From Pseudorasbora parva (lineage: Eukaryota; Chordata; Actinopteri; Cypriniformes; Gobionidae): 64,000 nt of DNA. The stretch lies in NCBI RefSeq assembly GCF_024679245.1, contig NC_090188.1, positions 37,168,992 to 37,232,991 of the forward strand. Reading direction: 5' to 3'. Below, in pieces: positions 46,892 to 57,818 of the stretch. A model generated the notes under the pieces. That model was not told the DNA's origin. It worked only from the letters and a program-made list of their open reading frames with translations, and did not search any database. The position numbers and the translations under genes are program-made. How positions within the stretch are numbered: the first letter of the stretch is position 1; each line of letters begins with the position of its first letter.

Positions 46892-48420
46892 ATGTCGCTC
46901 TCTCAGTCTTCTCCTTCTGTGTCTAGCCTATTACGGGCCTGCCCGGCCGCGTGTGGGTCTCTTGTCGCCGCTAAGGATTTTCACCCTTTCTGTGTGGTCT
47001 GCTTGGGCCTCAAGCACGCAGAGGAGGCAATAGAGAACCCGGAGAACTGCAGTTACTGCCTGGTACTGCCTAAGAAACTCCTGCGACACCGCCTTAAAGT
47101 TGCCGCTACTCAGTGTGGCGAGCTCGACTTGTCGTACTCGGATATGGAACACGGTGACGATAGCGCGCTACCGGGGACCTCCCGGGGCGCGACGGCTCTT
47201 GTTTTGGCTGACCAGCCCAATCCTGAGTTCCCCGAAGAGGACATCTTCACGGGTAACCTCCCGCTCGCCGACGATCTTGCCGGGTCCGGTGATTACGACG
47301 ACGCGGGCCTTCTTGGAATTTCGGAGGACGAGGAGGCCATCCCGCCCTCTGTTATTCCCCAGGCTAGCGCCCCTGCGGCCTTGCCTCAATCCATCCTCCT
47401 GGATGTGTGTGAACGAGCGGCCGCTCGTCTCAACATTAAATGGCCGGCTCCACAGAGCGCCACCGACCAGGAGAGGGATATTTATGACGGTAAAGTGTTG
47501 GGAGCCCCCCCCCGGCCCGAGGAAAGAACTCTTTCCCGTTCTTCCAGCGTGCGCTAAGCACATGAGGCACTACTGGAACGACCCGCTCGATCTTAAACAC
47601 GGTCTCGCGAGGCTGGAGGTTAAAGATATGGCGGCTCGCGGCATGGGCGAACCGCCTGCCATTGAGCCCTCCATTGCCAGACACCTCAACCCAGTCCAGG
47701 GAGGGCTGCCCGCCCCCCCGAAGCCGGTCCTTCCTAACAGGATGGACCGTTTTTCTGCCTCGGTGCACCAAGCCGTTTATAAATCCTCGGCCTTGGCTGT
47801 TAGGACTCTGAATGTCTCCTCCCTCCTTTCCGCTTACCAAGCGGAGATCCTGGACGATCTGGGCCAGCAGTTAGATAAGGGATCTTCTCCCTCTCCTGCA
47901 CTGTGGAAGGAGATCATCACGGTTAACGACCTCGTTCTCCGTAATGCTCGTCAGGTCGTCCAAACCTGCGGGCGCTCTATGGCGCTTTCCGTGGTAGGAG
48001 AGCGCTCGCTCTGGCTCAACCTGTCTGGTCTCCCGGATAGTGAAAAGAAACGTATCGCAGGCGCCCCGGTAGAGCCCGGCCGGGCTCTCTTTGGCCCCGC
48101 AGTTGCTATGATGCAACAACGATGCGACGACCAGAAGGAGCACGAGGCCTTCATATTGTATCTTCCCAGGAAGACGGTCCCACGCCAGGCGCCCCCTGTG
48201 CGTTTGCCTAACCCCCCGGTCCCGGGACGTAATTTTAATCAGGTCAAGGAAAAGCCTCGAAAGAAGTTTTCTGGGCTTTCTCCCTGCCCCAGAACCCCTG
48301 TCCAAAGGACGGAAGGTTCCTGCTGTAGGGTGTCCCCCTCCCGTGGCTGCCCAGCCCATATGTTTAGTGGACGATGTGTGTTCCCCCCTGTTCAAGGGGA
48401 TTGTCGTGAGGAAAAGTTCA
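46892..48420 (+). pseudogene. DIRS Gag-like ORF1, frameshifted
   Basis: The first part (46892-47513) starts MSLSQSSPSV and has a cysteine/histidine cluster, CPAACG then FCVVCLGLKHAEEA and CSYCLVLPKK (about residues 15-65), followed by an acidic region. This layout is seen in ORF1 of vertebrate DIRS elements. A nine-C run at 47505-47513 breaks the frame. The protein continues in the next frame with KHMRHYWNDPLDLKHGLARL, SLWLNLSGLPDSEKKRIAGA and a basic proline-rich tail up to about 48420. The C-terminal end is not marked by a stop because that frame stays open. Presumed role: binding element RNA. The true end is uncertain. Confidence 0.75.
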
Positions 48421-48606
48421 AAAGCAGTGTAACCACACCGCACATACTGTGTTCCCCTCACCCAAATAATAAAGGCTTCGGCCCCAGTGTTTCCCAGAAA
48501 ACACAACACACACAGAAACACAAAAAACACAATAAATCTAACGAATCAAATGAATTCGTCACAGCGAGATACCCTCTCAATGTAGGGAAATACCCTTTCT
48601 CTCGTA

Positions 48607-50481
48607 ATGGTGAACCTGCACGTGTCGTCCCTAGTTTCTCCACTAGAGGGCGCCATTGCATCACAAATAAGCCAGCTAGGCATGCTCGAAGCCAGCACGG
48701 CCTGGACGAGCATTCACACGAGCTGTGTGTCAGCCTGGCTTACTGTATTACGCATGATATTACAGGGCTATCGTCTGCAGATTGCTATGAAACATCCACG
48801 TTTCAGCAGCGTTCTCTTTTCTCACACAGAGGAAAGCACGGCCCACGTCCTGAAGGAGGAAATCTCCTCTCTTCTAAACAAAGGTGCGATTCAGGTGGTT
48901 CCCCACAATCTGATAAACCAGGGTTTCTTTTCCCGTTATTTCCTGGTCACAAAGAAGGACGGTTCCCTCCGTCCTATTCTGGACCCCAGGGTGTTGAACA
49001 AACATTTGAGGAAATACAGATTCATAATGTTAACCCTTGGTTCGCTCGCCCGTGTAATGAAACGGAACGACTGGTTCACATCGGTCGATCTGAGAGATGC
49101 TTTTCTCCACATAAGCATTTATCCACCAAACCGGAAGTTTCTTCGTTTCGCCTATCAAGGCATTTGTTACGAACTCACGGTGCTTCCGTTCGGGCAAAAA
49201 TTAAGCCCCCGAACTTTCTGTTTGCGTGTGGAAGCGGGCTTCACTCCCCTAAGAATGTCTGGTCTACGGATCCTGACATACATATGCGATTGGCTCATCA
49301 TAGCCGATTCGAGGGAAAAGGTGTTGCAGGACACCTCCCGTGTGCTCGCGCACACCCGATCTCTGGACTTCAGGGTGAATGTGAACAAGAGCAGCTTTAC
49401 ACCCAGTCAGAGGGTGATCTTCCAGGGCATGGAGCTGAACTCAGTCTCCATGCGAGCGCGTCTCTCTCAGGAGCGCGTTCTCTCTCTGACGAACTGTCTG
49501 TCACAGTTCAGAGAGGGGGCGAGGGTGCGATATCGCACATGTCTCAGGCTACAGGGTCTTATGGCTTTAGCTATCCAGTTTTTGCCACTAGGACCCCTGA
49601 GGATGGAGTTCATGAAATGGGCTTTGTCACTACATTTCAGCCCGTTACACGATTTTTGCCGCTCTGTAACAGTGACGCGCACCTGCGCTGCAGCTCAGCG
49701 CCACTGGAAGAGCGCGGACTTTTACGCACAGGGTACCCCTCTGGGGACTGTCATGTTGCGGAAAGTCGTGACGACGGACGCGTCCCTAACAGGCTGGGGT
49801 GCCACCCAGGAGGGCAGAACTGTGAACGGTTTGCGGCCGAGCAAACTACGTTCAGAGCACATAGATTATTTAGAGCTTCTAACCAATTAGAAGGCTCTGA
49901 ATCATTTTCTGCCTCGTCTGCAGGGACATCATGTGCTCGTACGCTGCGACGATACCACGACAGTGGCTATCAATCGTCAAGGCGGCGCGCGCTCGCCGAA
50001 GCTTCATGCCCTAGCTTACAAGCGTTTGGTATGGAGCGGGCGAGTTTTCCTGTCGTTACGCGCGACTCATGTTCCGGGAATTCTGAACAGAGGCGCGGAT
50101 CTTCTATCGAGGGGGAACCCGCTCTTCGGAGATTGGCACCTCCACCCTCAGATAGTAGACATGATATGGATGAGACTACGGGCGCCCGTAGATCTGTTCG
50201 CCTCGCGCGAAAACAGCCATTGTCCTATGTTCTTCTCGCTAAAGGACTTGGACGCGCCCCTCGAGGTGGACACACTGGCCCACCCGTGGCCCAGAGTGCT
50301 GCTGTATGCCTTTCCTCCCCTGTGCCTGATAATTCTCACACTGGCCAGGGCGAGAGAGGGGGGTTTTTCTCTCATCCTGATAGCACCCAGGTGGCCCAAA
50401 GCGCCGTGGCTGGCAGAGATAATCCCTCTGTTGTATGCCCAGCCGTGGTGCCTCCCCCTCCGCACAGACCTATTGTCTTAA
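48607..50481 (+). pseudogene. DIRS reverse transcriptase/RNase H (and methyltransferase-like region), inactivated
   Basis: From 48607: a pre-RT region (WLTVLRMILQGYRLQIA), RT fingers (GFFSRYFLVTKKDGSLRPIL), motif A with aspartate (SVDLRDAFLHISI), motif B (LPFGQKLSPRTF), and motif C, which reads YICDW where YxDDW is expected (codon TGC at 49285-49287), so one catalytic aspartate is missing. RNase H follows with TTDAS, ELL, RCDDTT and GADLLSRG, but a TAG at 49888-49890 cuts it after ELLTN. The frame then continues open to 50481 with VDLFASRENSHCPMFFSLKD and HPWPRVLLYAFPP, a region that in related DIRS elements has been described as methyltransferase-like. Start site uncertain. Two independent lesions make this copy enzymatically dead. 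Confidence 0.88.
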
Positions 50482-51578
50482 GCGAACGGGGAGATTTATC
50501 ACCCACACCCGGACAGGGTAGCTCTCTGGGCTTGGCCCGTGAGAGGACGAACCTAAGCGCGTTAGGGCTTCCCCCGCGCGTGGTGGCTACTATACAGAAT
50601 GCCAGGGCCGTTTCTACACGGTCCTTGTATGGCTGTAAATGGCAGGTGTTCGATGAGTGGTGTGATGGGCGGGGTCACACGTCATATCAGTGCTCAGTCG
50701 CTGATATCTTGTGTTTCCTCCAAGACCTTATGGATAAGGGCAGGTCTTTTTCCACTATTAAGGTCTATCTGGCAGCTATCTCTGCTTGTCATGTGGGTTT
50801 TGAGGGCTCAACGGTTGGGCAGCATTCTCTAATCCGCAGATTTATGAAGGGCGCCCGTCGCTCCTTGCCAGTCATTAGGAGAACGATCCCTGAATGGGAC
50901 CTCTCCATGGTGCTGGAAGCTCTGTCTCAATTCCCTTTTGAGCCTCTGGGGAATATTCCCCTTAAGTTGCTGTCCTTCAAAACAGCCTTGCTCTTGGCCT
51001 TGGCGTCAGCCAAACGTGTCAGTGAGTTACATGCACTCTCGGTCCACCCCTCGTGCATCAATTTCTCTCTGGGTGGAGATAAGGTTTTCCTCAAGCCTAA
51101 TCCAGCATTCATGCCGAAATGTTTCCCTGCGTTCACATCGGAGGTGTTGGAGCTATCCGCTTTTCACCCTCCGCCCTTTTCCTCCGCGGAGGATCAGAGG
51201 CTAAATGCCCTGTGTCCAGTCCGTGCGTTACAAACGTATGTGTCTAGGACCAGCGTGTTCCGGAAGAGTGACCAACTCTTCGTTTCATGGGCTCCTCCTC
51301 GCAAAGGGGATCCCCTGTCTAAACAACGCCTCTCACATTGGCTTGTGGACGCTATAATCTTGGCATATGAATCAAAGGGAGTGCAACCCCCAGGGAACAT
51401 CAGAGCTCATTCCACGAGGGGCTTGGCCGCCTCTTGGGCTCTGTTCAGGGGAGTATCACTGCAGGATATCTGTTCTGCGGCCAGTTGGGCTTCTCCCCAT
51501 ACGTTTGTGCGTTACTACAGGCTGGATGTCACCAGAACCTCAGTAGCACATTCGGTCTTGGGGGTGGGGTCTTCCTAA
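50450..51578 (+). CDS. DIRS tyrosine recombinase, apparently intact domain
   Basis: It lies in the frame one step away from RT and overlaps its end. It begins around LNLSALGLPPRVVATIQ-like sequence at about 50550, with an N-terminal core-binding region (STRSLYGCKWQVFDEWC, VADILCFLQDL). The catalytic domain has the first arginine in ASAKRVSELHAL (codon 51015-51017), the H-x-x-R pair in RAHSTRG (His 51408-51410, Arg 51417-51419) and the nucleophilic tyrosine in VRYYRLD (51512-51517). It stops after SVLGVGSS at 51578. Family role: integrating the circular DNA copy by strand exchange. No in-frame ATG near the domain start is obvious; expression may use the upstream open frame or a frameshift. Confidence 0.85.
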
Positions 51579-51775
51579 CCCTGCCTTCCTTATGTGTGAC
51601 ACACATAGCCTATGTTTCATGTCCTGCTTCACACCGCAGTTACGCGGTTGCGTCGGTGTGGCGAGTTCATGATTATGAGACGCGTCGTGCACCGCCCCTC
51701 GGGGTGACCGTCTTTTTCTGGCTAACAGGACCTCACTGTGAGTGTATTGGGCAATCGGGGAGCTGTCCATGTCTC

Positions 51776-51870
51776 TCCCATAGGTGGATCTCGAAACGAG
51801 ATGATGAAAGAGAACAATAGGTTACTATCGTAACCCCGGTTCTCTGAAACATCGAGTGGAGAGATCCACC
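51776..51870 (+). repeat. DIRS internal complementary region
   Basis: 51776-51816 (TCCCATAGGTGGATCTCGAA...) is the exact reverse complement of the left end 46489-46529. 51817-51870 (AATAGGTTACTATCGTAACC...) is the reverse complement of the right end 52060-52114. This joins the two termini head to tail, as in DIRS1, where it templates completion of the ends and circularisation. Confidence 0.93.
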
Positions 51871-51891
51871 AGCGTTGCCCCGCTTACCGCA

Positions 51892-52069
51892 CGAGAAGCG
51901 AATATACTTACTGATGTACAGTAGCGTATGCAGCCCATATATGCCCGCTGGTAAGGGGTGGGGCCTTACTGGGCATTGGCTGCGCGCTCCTGCCTGTCTT
52001 GTCAGACTTGGTGCAATTGGATGCTTCTGCAGAGGTCAGGTACGGATGCCCTTCCCATAGGTGGATCTC
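51892..52069 (-). repeat. DIRS right inverted terminal repeat
   Basis: Reverse complement of 46513-46689. The right end continues about 45 bp further (to 52114, ending GATAGTAACCTATT) with sequence unique to this side but present in the internal complementary region. Confidence 0.92.
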
Positions 52070-52135
52070 TCCACTCGATGTTTCAGAGAACCGGGGTTAC
52101 GATAGTAACCTATTGATATGTTTGCATGTTTCGTA

Positions 52136-52154
52136 AAAAAAAAAAAAAAAAAAT
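52136..52154. repeat. Poly-A run
   Basis: About 19-20 A residues, 22 bp after the DIRS right end. DIRS elements do not end in poly-A, so it probably belongs to the insertion site. Confidence 0.7.
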
Positions 52155-52305
52155 CATTGATAGATTTCTGTCCACTGGACCATTATCGCTTTTATTGGCT
52201 ATTAATTTAAAACGGTTTAAAGGCTACATATATGAAGAAAGAGAGGGAGAGAGACCAATGATGACTGTTTAATTCATTATGGTATAGGCTGTGTTAACAA
52301 TTAAT

Positions 52306-52611
52306 TCACTGTAATGTGGATAAACGCGCTGTCCATGAATCTGTCGTCAGTGCAATTTTTTCAACTATCCCTAACTGACTGTGCAGCTCCCTTACATGGT
52401 CTTCAAAAAGTTTCTCCAGTCTGGCAGTGATCGTCTTTCTAGACGGGACAGTAAACTCGGGTTCTACAAACTCCATCAGACTTCTAAAACCCTCTCCTTC
52501 TACAAAGCTGATCGGAAGCATATCTTTAGCGATCATCTTCGTGATGAGGGCCGTTGTTTGCTCTGCCCGTCTAGCATCCGACTTGGTTGATCGGATCATA
52601 AAACTAGCCAC
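52306..52611 (-). pseudogene. hAT transposase fragment (ZBED1-like)
   Basis: The 101-residue frame contains RAEQTTALITKMIAKDMLPI, SFVEGEGFRSLMEFVEPEF, TVPSRKTITARLEKLFE and ALTTDSWTARLS. These are the conserved start of the catalytic region of ZBED-like hAT transposases, including the aspartate of the TTDxWT motif. The BED finger is absent on the N side, and the remainder of the catalytic domain and the hAT dimerisation region are missing. Expected full length is about 600 residues or more. Confidence 0.85.
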
Positions 52612-52674
52612 TGATTGCTGCTGACCTGTGGATGGACCTGCTGGGTGCTTTGCCGGTCCACCGGTGCATCCCTA
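52306..52674 (-). mobile_element. 5' fragment of a ZBED-like hAT transposon
   Basis: The right edge CACCGGTGCATCCCTA (ending 52674) is, on the minus strand, a TAGGGATGCACCGGTGGACC hAT start. The transposase frame begins about 60 bp inside it. The element is cut off near 52306. Confidence 0.7.
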
Positions 52675-55561
52675 CTACAGAACCAGGCGTTGTTCATCTT
52701 ATGTTGAGGTGGTGTTTCACCACATGCTGACATCAATAGCTTTAACTTATAGGCCTATTTATTAATCAGTATTAGTCATATTTATACAACGTATCTGTTT
52801 GTACGCTAAAGTGGGACATTACTTGTGTGTGTCATACATTTTTATGAAATAAATTTTTATTTTTATTTTTTTACATGGTAAATGGTAAAATGAGTAGATT
52901 ATTTGTGACAGTATAACGGATAACATGACACGATGGTGGTTTTCCAAAAATAAGGATGTAGCTGGGACTCCAAGGTAGCATTTAGCCAACCTGACTCTCT
53001 TTGCCCTTCCGCCATGCAACTTCACCCAAGTCACATGACATGCACAAGTTTAGAAGACAAAAGTTAGTGTATATTTAGCAAATAATATTATTATAATAAT
53101 ATTTAGTAAAAATGCAGCTCTTATTAGTTGTTGAAAGTGTACTAATTACTATTTAATCAAATGTCAAGGGAAAAAATATAAATTTTGTGGCATAAGGTGA
53201 AGTGAGAGTTGGGCCGGGGCAGAAGGGGGCGGGGCGTGTTTGGTTCCAAATATCATCAACACCCCTGCTCATGATCCAGTGTTTTCTGCATCTCAGAAAG
53301 ACTTGGTTCACATTTAATGAAGCAAAATCCATCTCTGCATGAGTTTTTAAAACATTTGACAATGTAACATGCATTTATGCTTCGTTTTCACCATTTTTGC
53401 ACAGATTTCATTTCACACTTTCAGACAGATTTGTAATGAGAAATATCTGTTGTCAGAAACTTAAAGCTTCCCTGCTGGTTTAACTCCTTCTAGTGAAGAA
53501 ATCAAGTCATACAAGTTGTAATTTTATTACTGTAAAGTAAAATAATATACTTATTGTACAATGCAGTGGTATTACAATAGTAATACCTTAGGCTTACAAC
53601 ACTGTCTAAAACAAAAAAAAGTTGCATAAACAGCGAAGGAAACTGACACAGACTAGACAACATTTTTGAATGAAGTTGTTATTTTAGTTCGTTTTTGAGC
53701 AAAAAGTATTCTTGTTGCTTCACTATTTTAACGACGTTTTACTAACTTTCTGGGCCTTGAAACGTTAATTACACTGCGGCCTATGGAGGGGTCAGAGAGC
53801 TCTTGGGTTTCGTCAAAAATATCTTCATTTGTGAAGATGAATGAAAGTCTTACGAGAAGTACCTGAAGTTGTACCTGAAGCAACCTTAAGGACAACTCTG
53901 GTGAAAAAACGAACCTAGGGGTAATTAACACATTATGGTTAAGGAGTAGATCATTCTCTGGGATGCGTTTTCATGAAAATCGAATGTAAAGAGTTTTATC
54001 TCTAAAAAACAGATTAGCTTATAACGCTAGTAATGGGGCATGGAAAAAGTAAATTAAATCGCTAGTTCATACCACTAACACGGCTCTAAATAGCCTCACA
54101 CTAACACGGTAGCAGAATGAGGGTCCCTACATGCAAATAGTCGCTATGTAGAGCCCTGTAGTATGTGGTTTTTACATCAAAAAATGTCATGATTTAGAAA
54201 TAAAAGGCATTTTTTCTATACTGATATTAGCCCTCTGGCTGGAATGCTCTGTACAAGGGGCTTGTCTTCAGTGTAAACACCCACTGTTGTGATTGGCTGA
54301 CATCTTTGCATTTGAAATGAGATTGTGTGGCGGAGGGGGTGTGGTTTAGTCAGGCGCGAGCAGCAGCAGCAGCACTCACCAAAATGAGCGGGTGCCTGCG
54401 GTCACCCGCGGGTGCTCGCGGTTACAAGTCATCCAAAAGTATTTTTAATGATATTCGGATTGCGGTCAGTCGGGTCATTTGAAATAAAGATGACGCAGGA
54501 CAAAATGCCCAAATTTTCCAACACAATGAACTGAGCAATGCTATTGTAGCTTTAAAATTTTAATAGGCTATCCTTTTTCAAACGCATATAGCCTAGCTCA
54601 GTAGTCATGTCCAACACGATCATATGGTAATGCGTATCAACAGTGCGAGTGTGCAATCTCTTGAAATAATACGTCAAAATGAGTTTTGGTGTGCATACGC
54701 TACGCAGTTTTTCGCGTGATATGACACGCTCGTCTTGGCGCTGCAGAGACCGGTTAAAAGCCACTCAGGAAGGGAGTGTCGGGAGGGAGGGACGCTGAGG
54801 ACTCGTGGGAACCTGCCTGGGAAAAGATATACTGCTATATTGTGAAGTTTACAAGAGTGGAGTGTGAGAAACTGTTTAAGTGCGCAAGGCGCCAGTTTAC
54901 GTTGATACGGAGATGAAAATAAAGAAACCCACGAGTTCCAGCCTACCGCCGACCCTGCCTTCTTCCTTTCCACCCACACACACTACGAAAATTGATACAT
55001 GCGTATCATATGCACGCGATAAACCGTGCATAAAACTCATTTTGGAGTATACATTCCAGGGCGGGATTTTTGTTGGGAAAGTCGGGGTAGAGACGCACAC
55101 TTCGAGTAGACTGGATAAACACATGCAGCATCTTAATTGTTAAGAAAACGGAACAAAATAAATGAATCAATCAAGCCTTTATTACACAACACTAGGTTAT
55201 ATCATACAGCATTCAGAAAAGGAACAGTTAGCGACTTTGCGCTCCTAAGGGCTTTCACACTTTTCCAAAAGTAGGCTCTCTCTCAGATGACCTGCTGATG
55301 AATTCTCCAAGCAGGGTCGAAACATAAACATCGCGTTCATCAATAATATGCATCTAGAGCTGAAAAGGACAATGATGGGCCGCCTCAAGAACTGCTGCTC
55401 TCCCGCTGCTCTAAGCGCACGTCAGGGCCTGAAACATTTCTCCTCCACAGGCTGGATTAATAAATATTATGCCAGGGAGCATTTACTACTTTTAAGAAAT
55501 GCGGGTCAGGAAGCAGGTACGTTACAATATTTTCTTTTTTGTGGTCCGAGTTGTGGGCAGG
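52675..55561. other. Non-coding stretch with unclassified repeat-like blocks
   Basis: 53750-54420 contains blocks common in cyprinid repeats (AAATAGCCTCACACTAACAC, TGTAAACACCCACTGTTGTG, GGCGGAGGGGGTGTGGTTTA). A GC-rich block at 54370-54425 (GCGGGTGCCTGCGGTCACCC) follows. The open frames at 54674-54979 and 54880-55143 overlap on opposite strands and look like shadows. Confidence 0.4.
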
Positions 55562-56482
55562 TTACGCCCGTTTCACACATACTCCGTCTGCAGTGCGTGT
55601 GCGTTGCGTATTTTTTTCCGTACCCATGTTAACGGATGACAGCTTTCACACTGCACGCGGATGCAGTCCGTCAGTCCGTTCCAGGAGCGTTGCGTCTGCA
55701 GCAGTGCACGGATCGTTTTCGTACCGAGTCTATTTTTTGCTGCGCTGCGCTGCGTTGCTGCATTAAAGTGACAGAACATTGTTCGCATTAAAATAAACAT
55801 GTACTGACGCGAAAGTCTAGTAATTTCACCACGGATGCATATCATTTAAAATATACTCTTGTTTCAAAGTCAACACATGGCTTTTTTTCTCAAGTAAAGC
55901 AACAAAACGACACCTTATCTGGCATTTAGGTAAAAAAAATGTGCCATAATGGAGAGCACTCGTACTTTCTTGGAGGTGAAATGCAAAGTTATTTTTGACC
56001 TGCAGGATTTCTTTTCAAAGGGTGTAAAAACGAAAGAAAAGACGAGAGTCGGCTGTTTTTGAATAGCCTATTCTAAGTTTCTAATTTAAAATGTTTATGA
56101 TTTTAGGCTATAACCTGTGTTTAAATGTTTTGCCTTTTGTGTGAGCTAAATCTAAAGTATATTTATATATAAATATGAATTAATGAATTGAAAAAATGTT
56201 GTTTAAATGTAGGCTTGTAGCCTACGTTAACCTGTCTACTCAGAAAGATTAAACAAAGAGAATTGCAATTCTGATGAGCCATGATCAGTAACAACTTCTG
56301 GATTTTAAATAAAAAAATCATTAATGAATGCTGTGTTTGTGGTATGTAAAAGCGGATCAGTTGCGGACTGCAAACGCAGCATATGTGAAAGGACTACAGG
56401 GTGTGGGGCTCCTGCAACGCACACGCAACGCAACACGCACCGCACACGCACTGCAGACGGAGTATGTGTGAAACGGGCGTTA
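55562..56482. mobile_element. PIF/Harbinger-type MITE with 39-bp perfect inverted ends
   Basis: The element is 55565-56479. The first 39 bases (CGCCCGTTTCACACATACTC...GTGTGCG) are repeated exactly inverted at the right end. TTA is present on both sides (55562-55564 and 56480-56482), the 3-bp TWA duplication of Harbinger elements. The interior is AT-rich with no transposase. The subterminal regions are rich in GTGCGTTGCG words on both sides. Confidence 0.88.
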
Positions 56483-57732
56483 GCTGAAAACGTTGGTCTG
56501 GTGTGGGTTATTTATACATTGACCCACACATCACTGGCACTCACTGCCAGTCCAGAGAGAAGAGATAGAGACGGAGCTGAGGAACGATTGCTGAGGAAGT
56601 GTTATTGTACCAAGCTGTTGAGAGCGCAAGTTTATTTTGTTTGTATCTGAGAGCTCTGAATAAACACGAGTGAACTTTCAAAAGTTCTTTCTCTCACAAA
56701 ACGCTTTCACCACAGCTAACAGCAAACACAACATGAATACAGTAAGAGCTTCTGTTAACAGCATAATTCAAACTGCAATTTGGACACGTGTGCCTAAAGA
56801 TAAATGTGTGTTTGACAGATCCGAACATTATAAAGATTTGTTTCATGCTACAAACAGAAACGACGTGAAGTTGATGGTTTTAGTCACTGGCTTGATTCAC
56901 TGATGTATCAAAACGGCCAGTGGCAGGACTGACAGTATTAAACGATTTAAAAAGAAAGTCTGTGTGAACTTGAATGATTAGCTACACATCAGAACTCACT
57001 GATCCCAGATCAGGCATTAATGAACACTGTTACTCACTGTTTGTGGCGGTGCTGTTGGATCCATATGGTAAAGCCTGTGCTGCTGACATCGCAATGATAA
57101 ACTGAATCCATTCTCTAATTCTCTGGGCGGGCAAAGCAGAGGAAGCGGAGGAAACCTTTCCTGATGACATCATAACAGGAGAATTCATGATCAGCTCGTC
57201 TGAGCTCTCATTTCAGAGAAAGGCAGAGAATTTCAAAATTTCTAGCCTCTTGGGGACAATATTCAGGCTAGGGGAACTCATATTAATGTTGAAAAACTTC
57301 ATAAAATAAAAATGTCATGCCATGGGACCTTGTAATTAATTTGTAATTTGTAAGCATAGGTAGACTATCACATCAATCACAGTGTTTTAGTGAGTGGGTG
57401 CTAAAGAGTTATTATGATGCAATTTACTAGTTTTAATTCTCTGATTGGTGGAAATGTCTCTGCAGAATCATGTGTATTTTACAACAGATTTCTTTTTAAC
57501 TGGATTATTTAATGGTTTACTTCAGCGATTAGCATATGGCTTTGTATCAGTAGAAACCCTGGAGTATAATCGAATGCTTGTGCTTTCCCCCCTCATATCC
57601 CCCTGAGACAAGAGAAAATGCATTTTATTTCTGGAAAAATTACCCCCATGACGTCAATTTGCGTCATGGGAGGAATTTTTGGCCAGAGGCTAAAGACTAC
57701 AGCCAGCAGAGAGAGCTATTTCCACATGTTTT
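56483..57732. other. Non-coding stretch, no gene seen
   Basis: Open frame 56670-56903 (77 codons) has ordinary composition but no recognisable domain or promoter. No transposon ends identified. Confidence 0.4.
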
Positions 57733-57818
57733 CAACTCGCACATGGGGGATGGAGATCATACTCAGAGCTCAGCTCGCAGCCTCGGGCATTCATGGAAAC
57801 GGTGCGGCCGGAGGAGCA

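Larger units (their letters stand above)
46489..52114 (+). mobile_element. DIRS-type tyrosine-recombinase retrotransposon, about 5.6 kb
   Basis: It has all structural hallmarks of DIRS1-like elements: inverted terminal repeats (46513-46689 and 51892-52069), an internal complementary region (51776-51870) whose halves are the reverse complement of the two outermost ends, and the order Gag, RT/RNase H, tyrosine recombinase. There are no long direct repeats and no evident target duplication, as expected because integration uses a recombinase instead of a DDE integrase. GC content is clearly higher than in the surrounding DNA. Damage: a frameshift in Gag, a stop in RT/RNase H and a changed RT active site. 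The recombinase is open. Confidence 0.93.

Noticed and set aside
47168..48530. Minus-strand open frames of 130-220 codons inside the DIRS element
   Set aside because: They mirror the GC-rich coding strand and show no known domain.
47100..51578. A single 1492-residue protein
   Set aside because: Its middle part lies under the RT/RNase H coding frame and has no domain; only the Gag C-terminal part and the recombinase are real.
52136..52154. Poly-A tail of a LINE or processed pseudogene
   Set aside because: No LINE or gene-like sequence ends there; the adjacent element is DIRS, which has no poly-A end.
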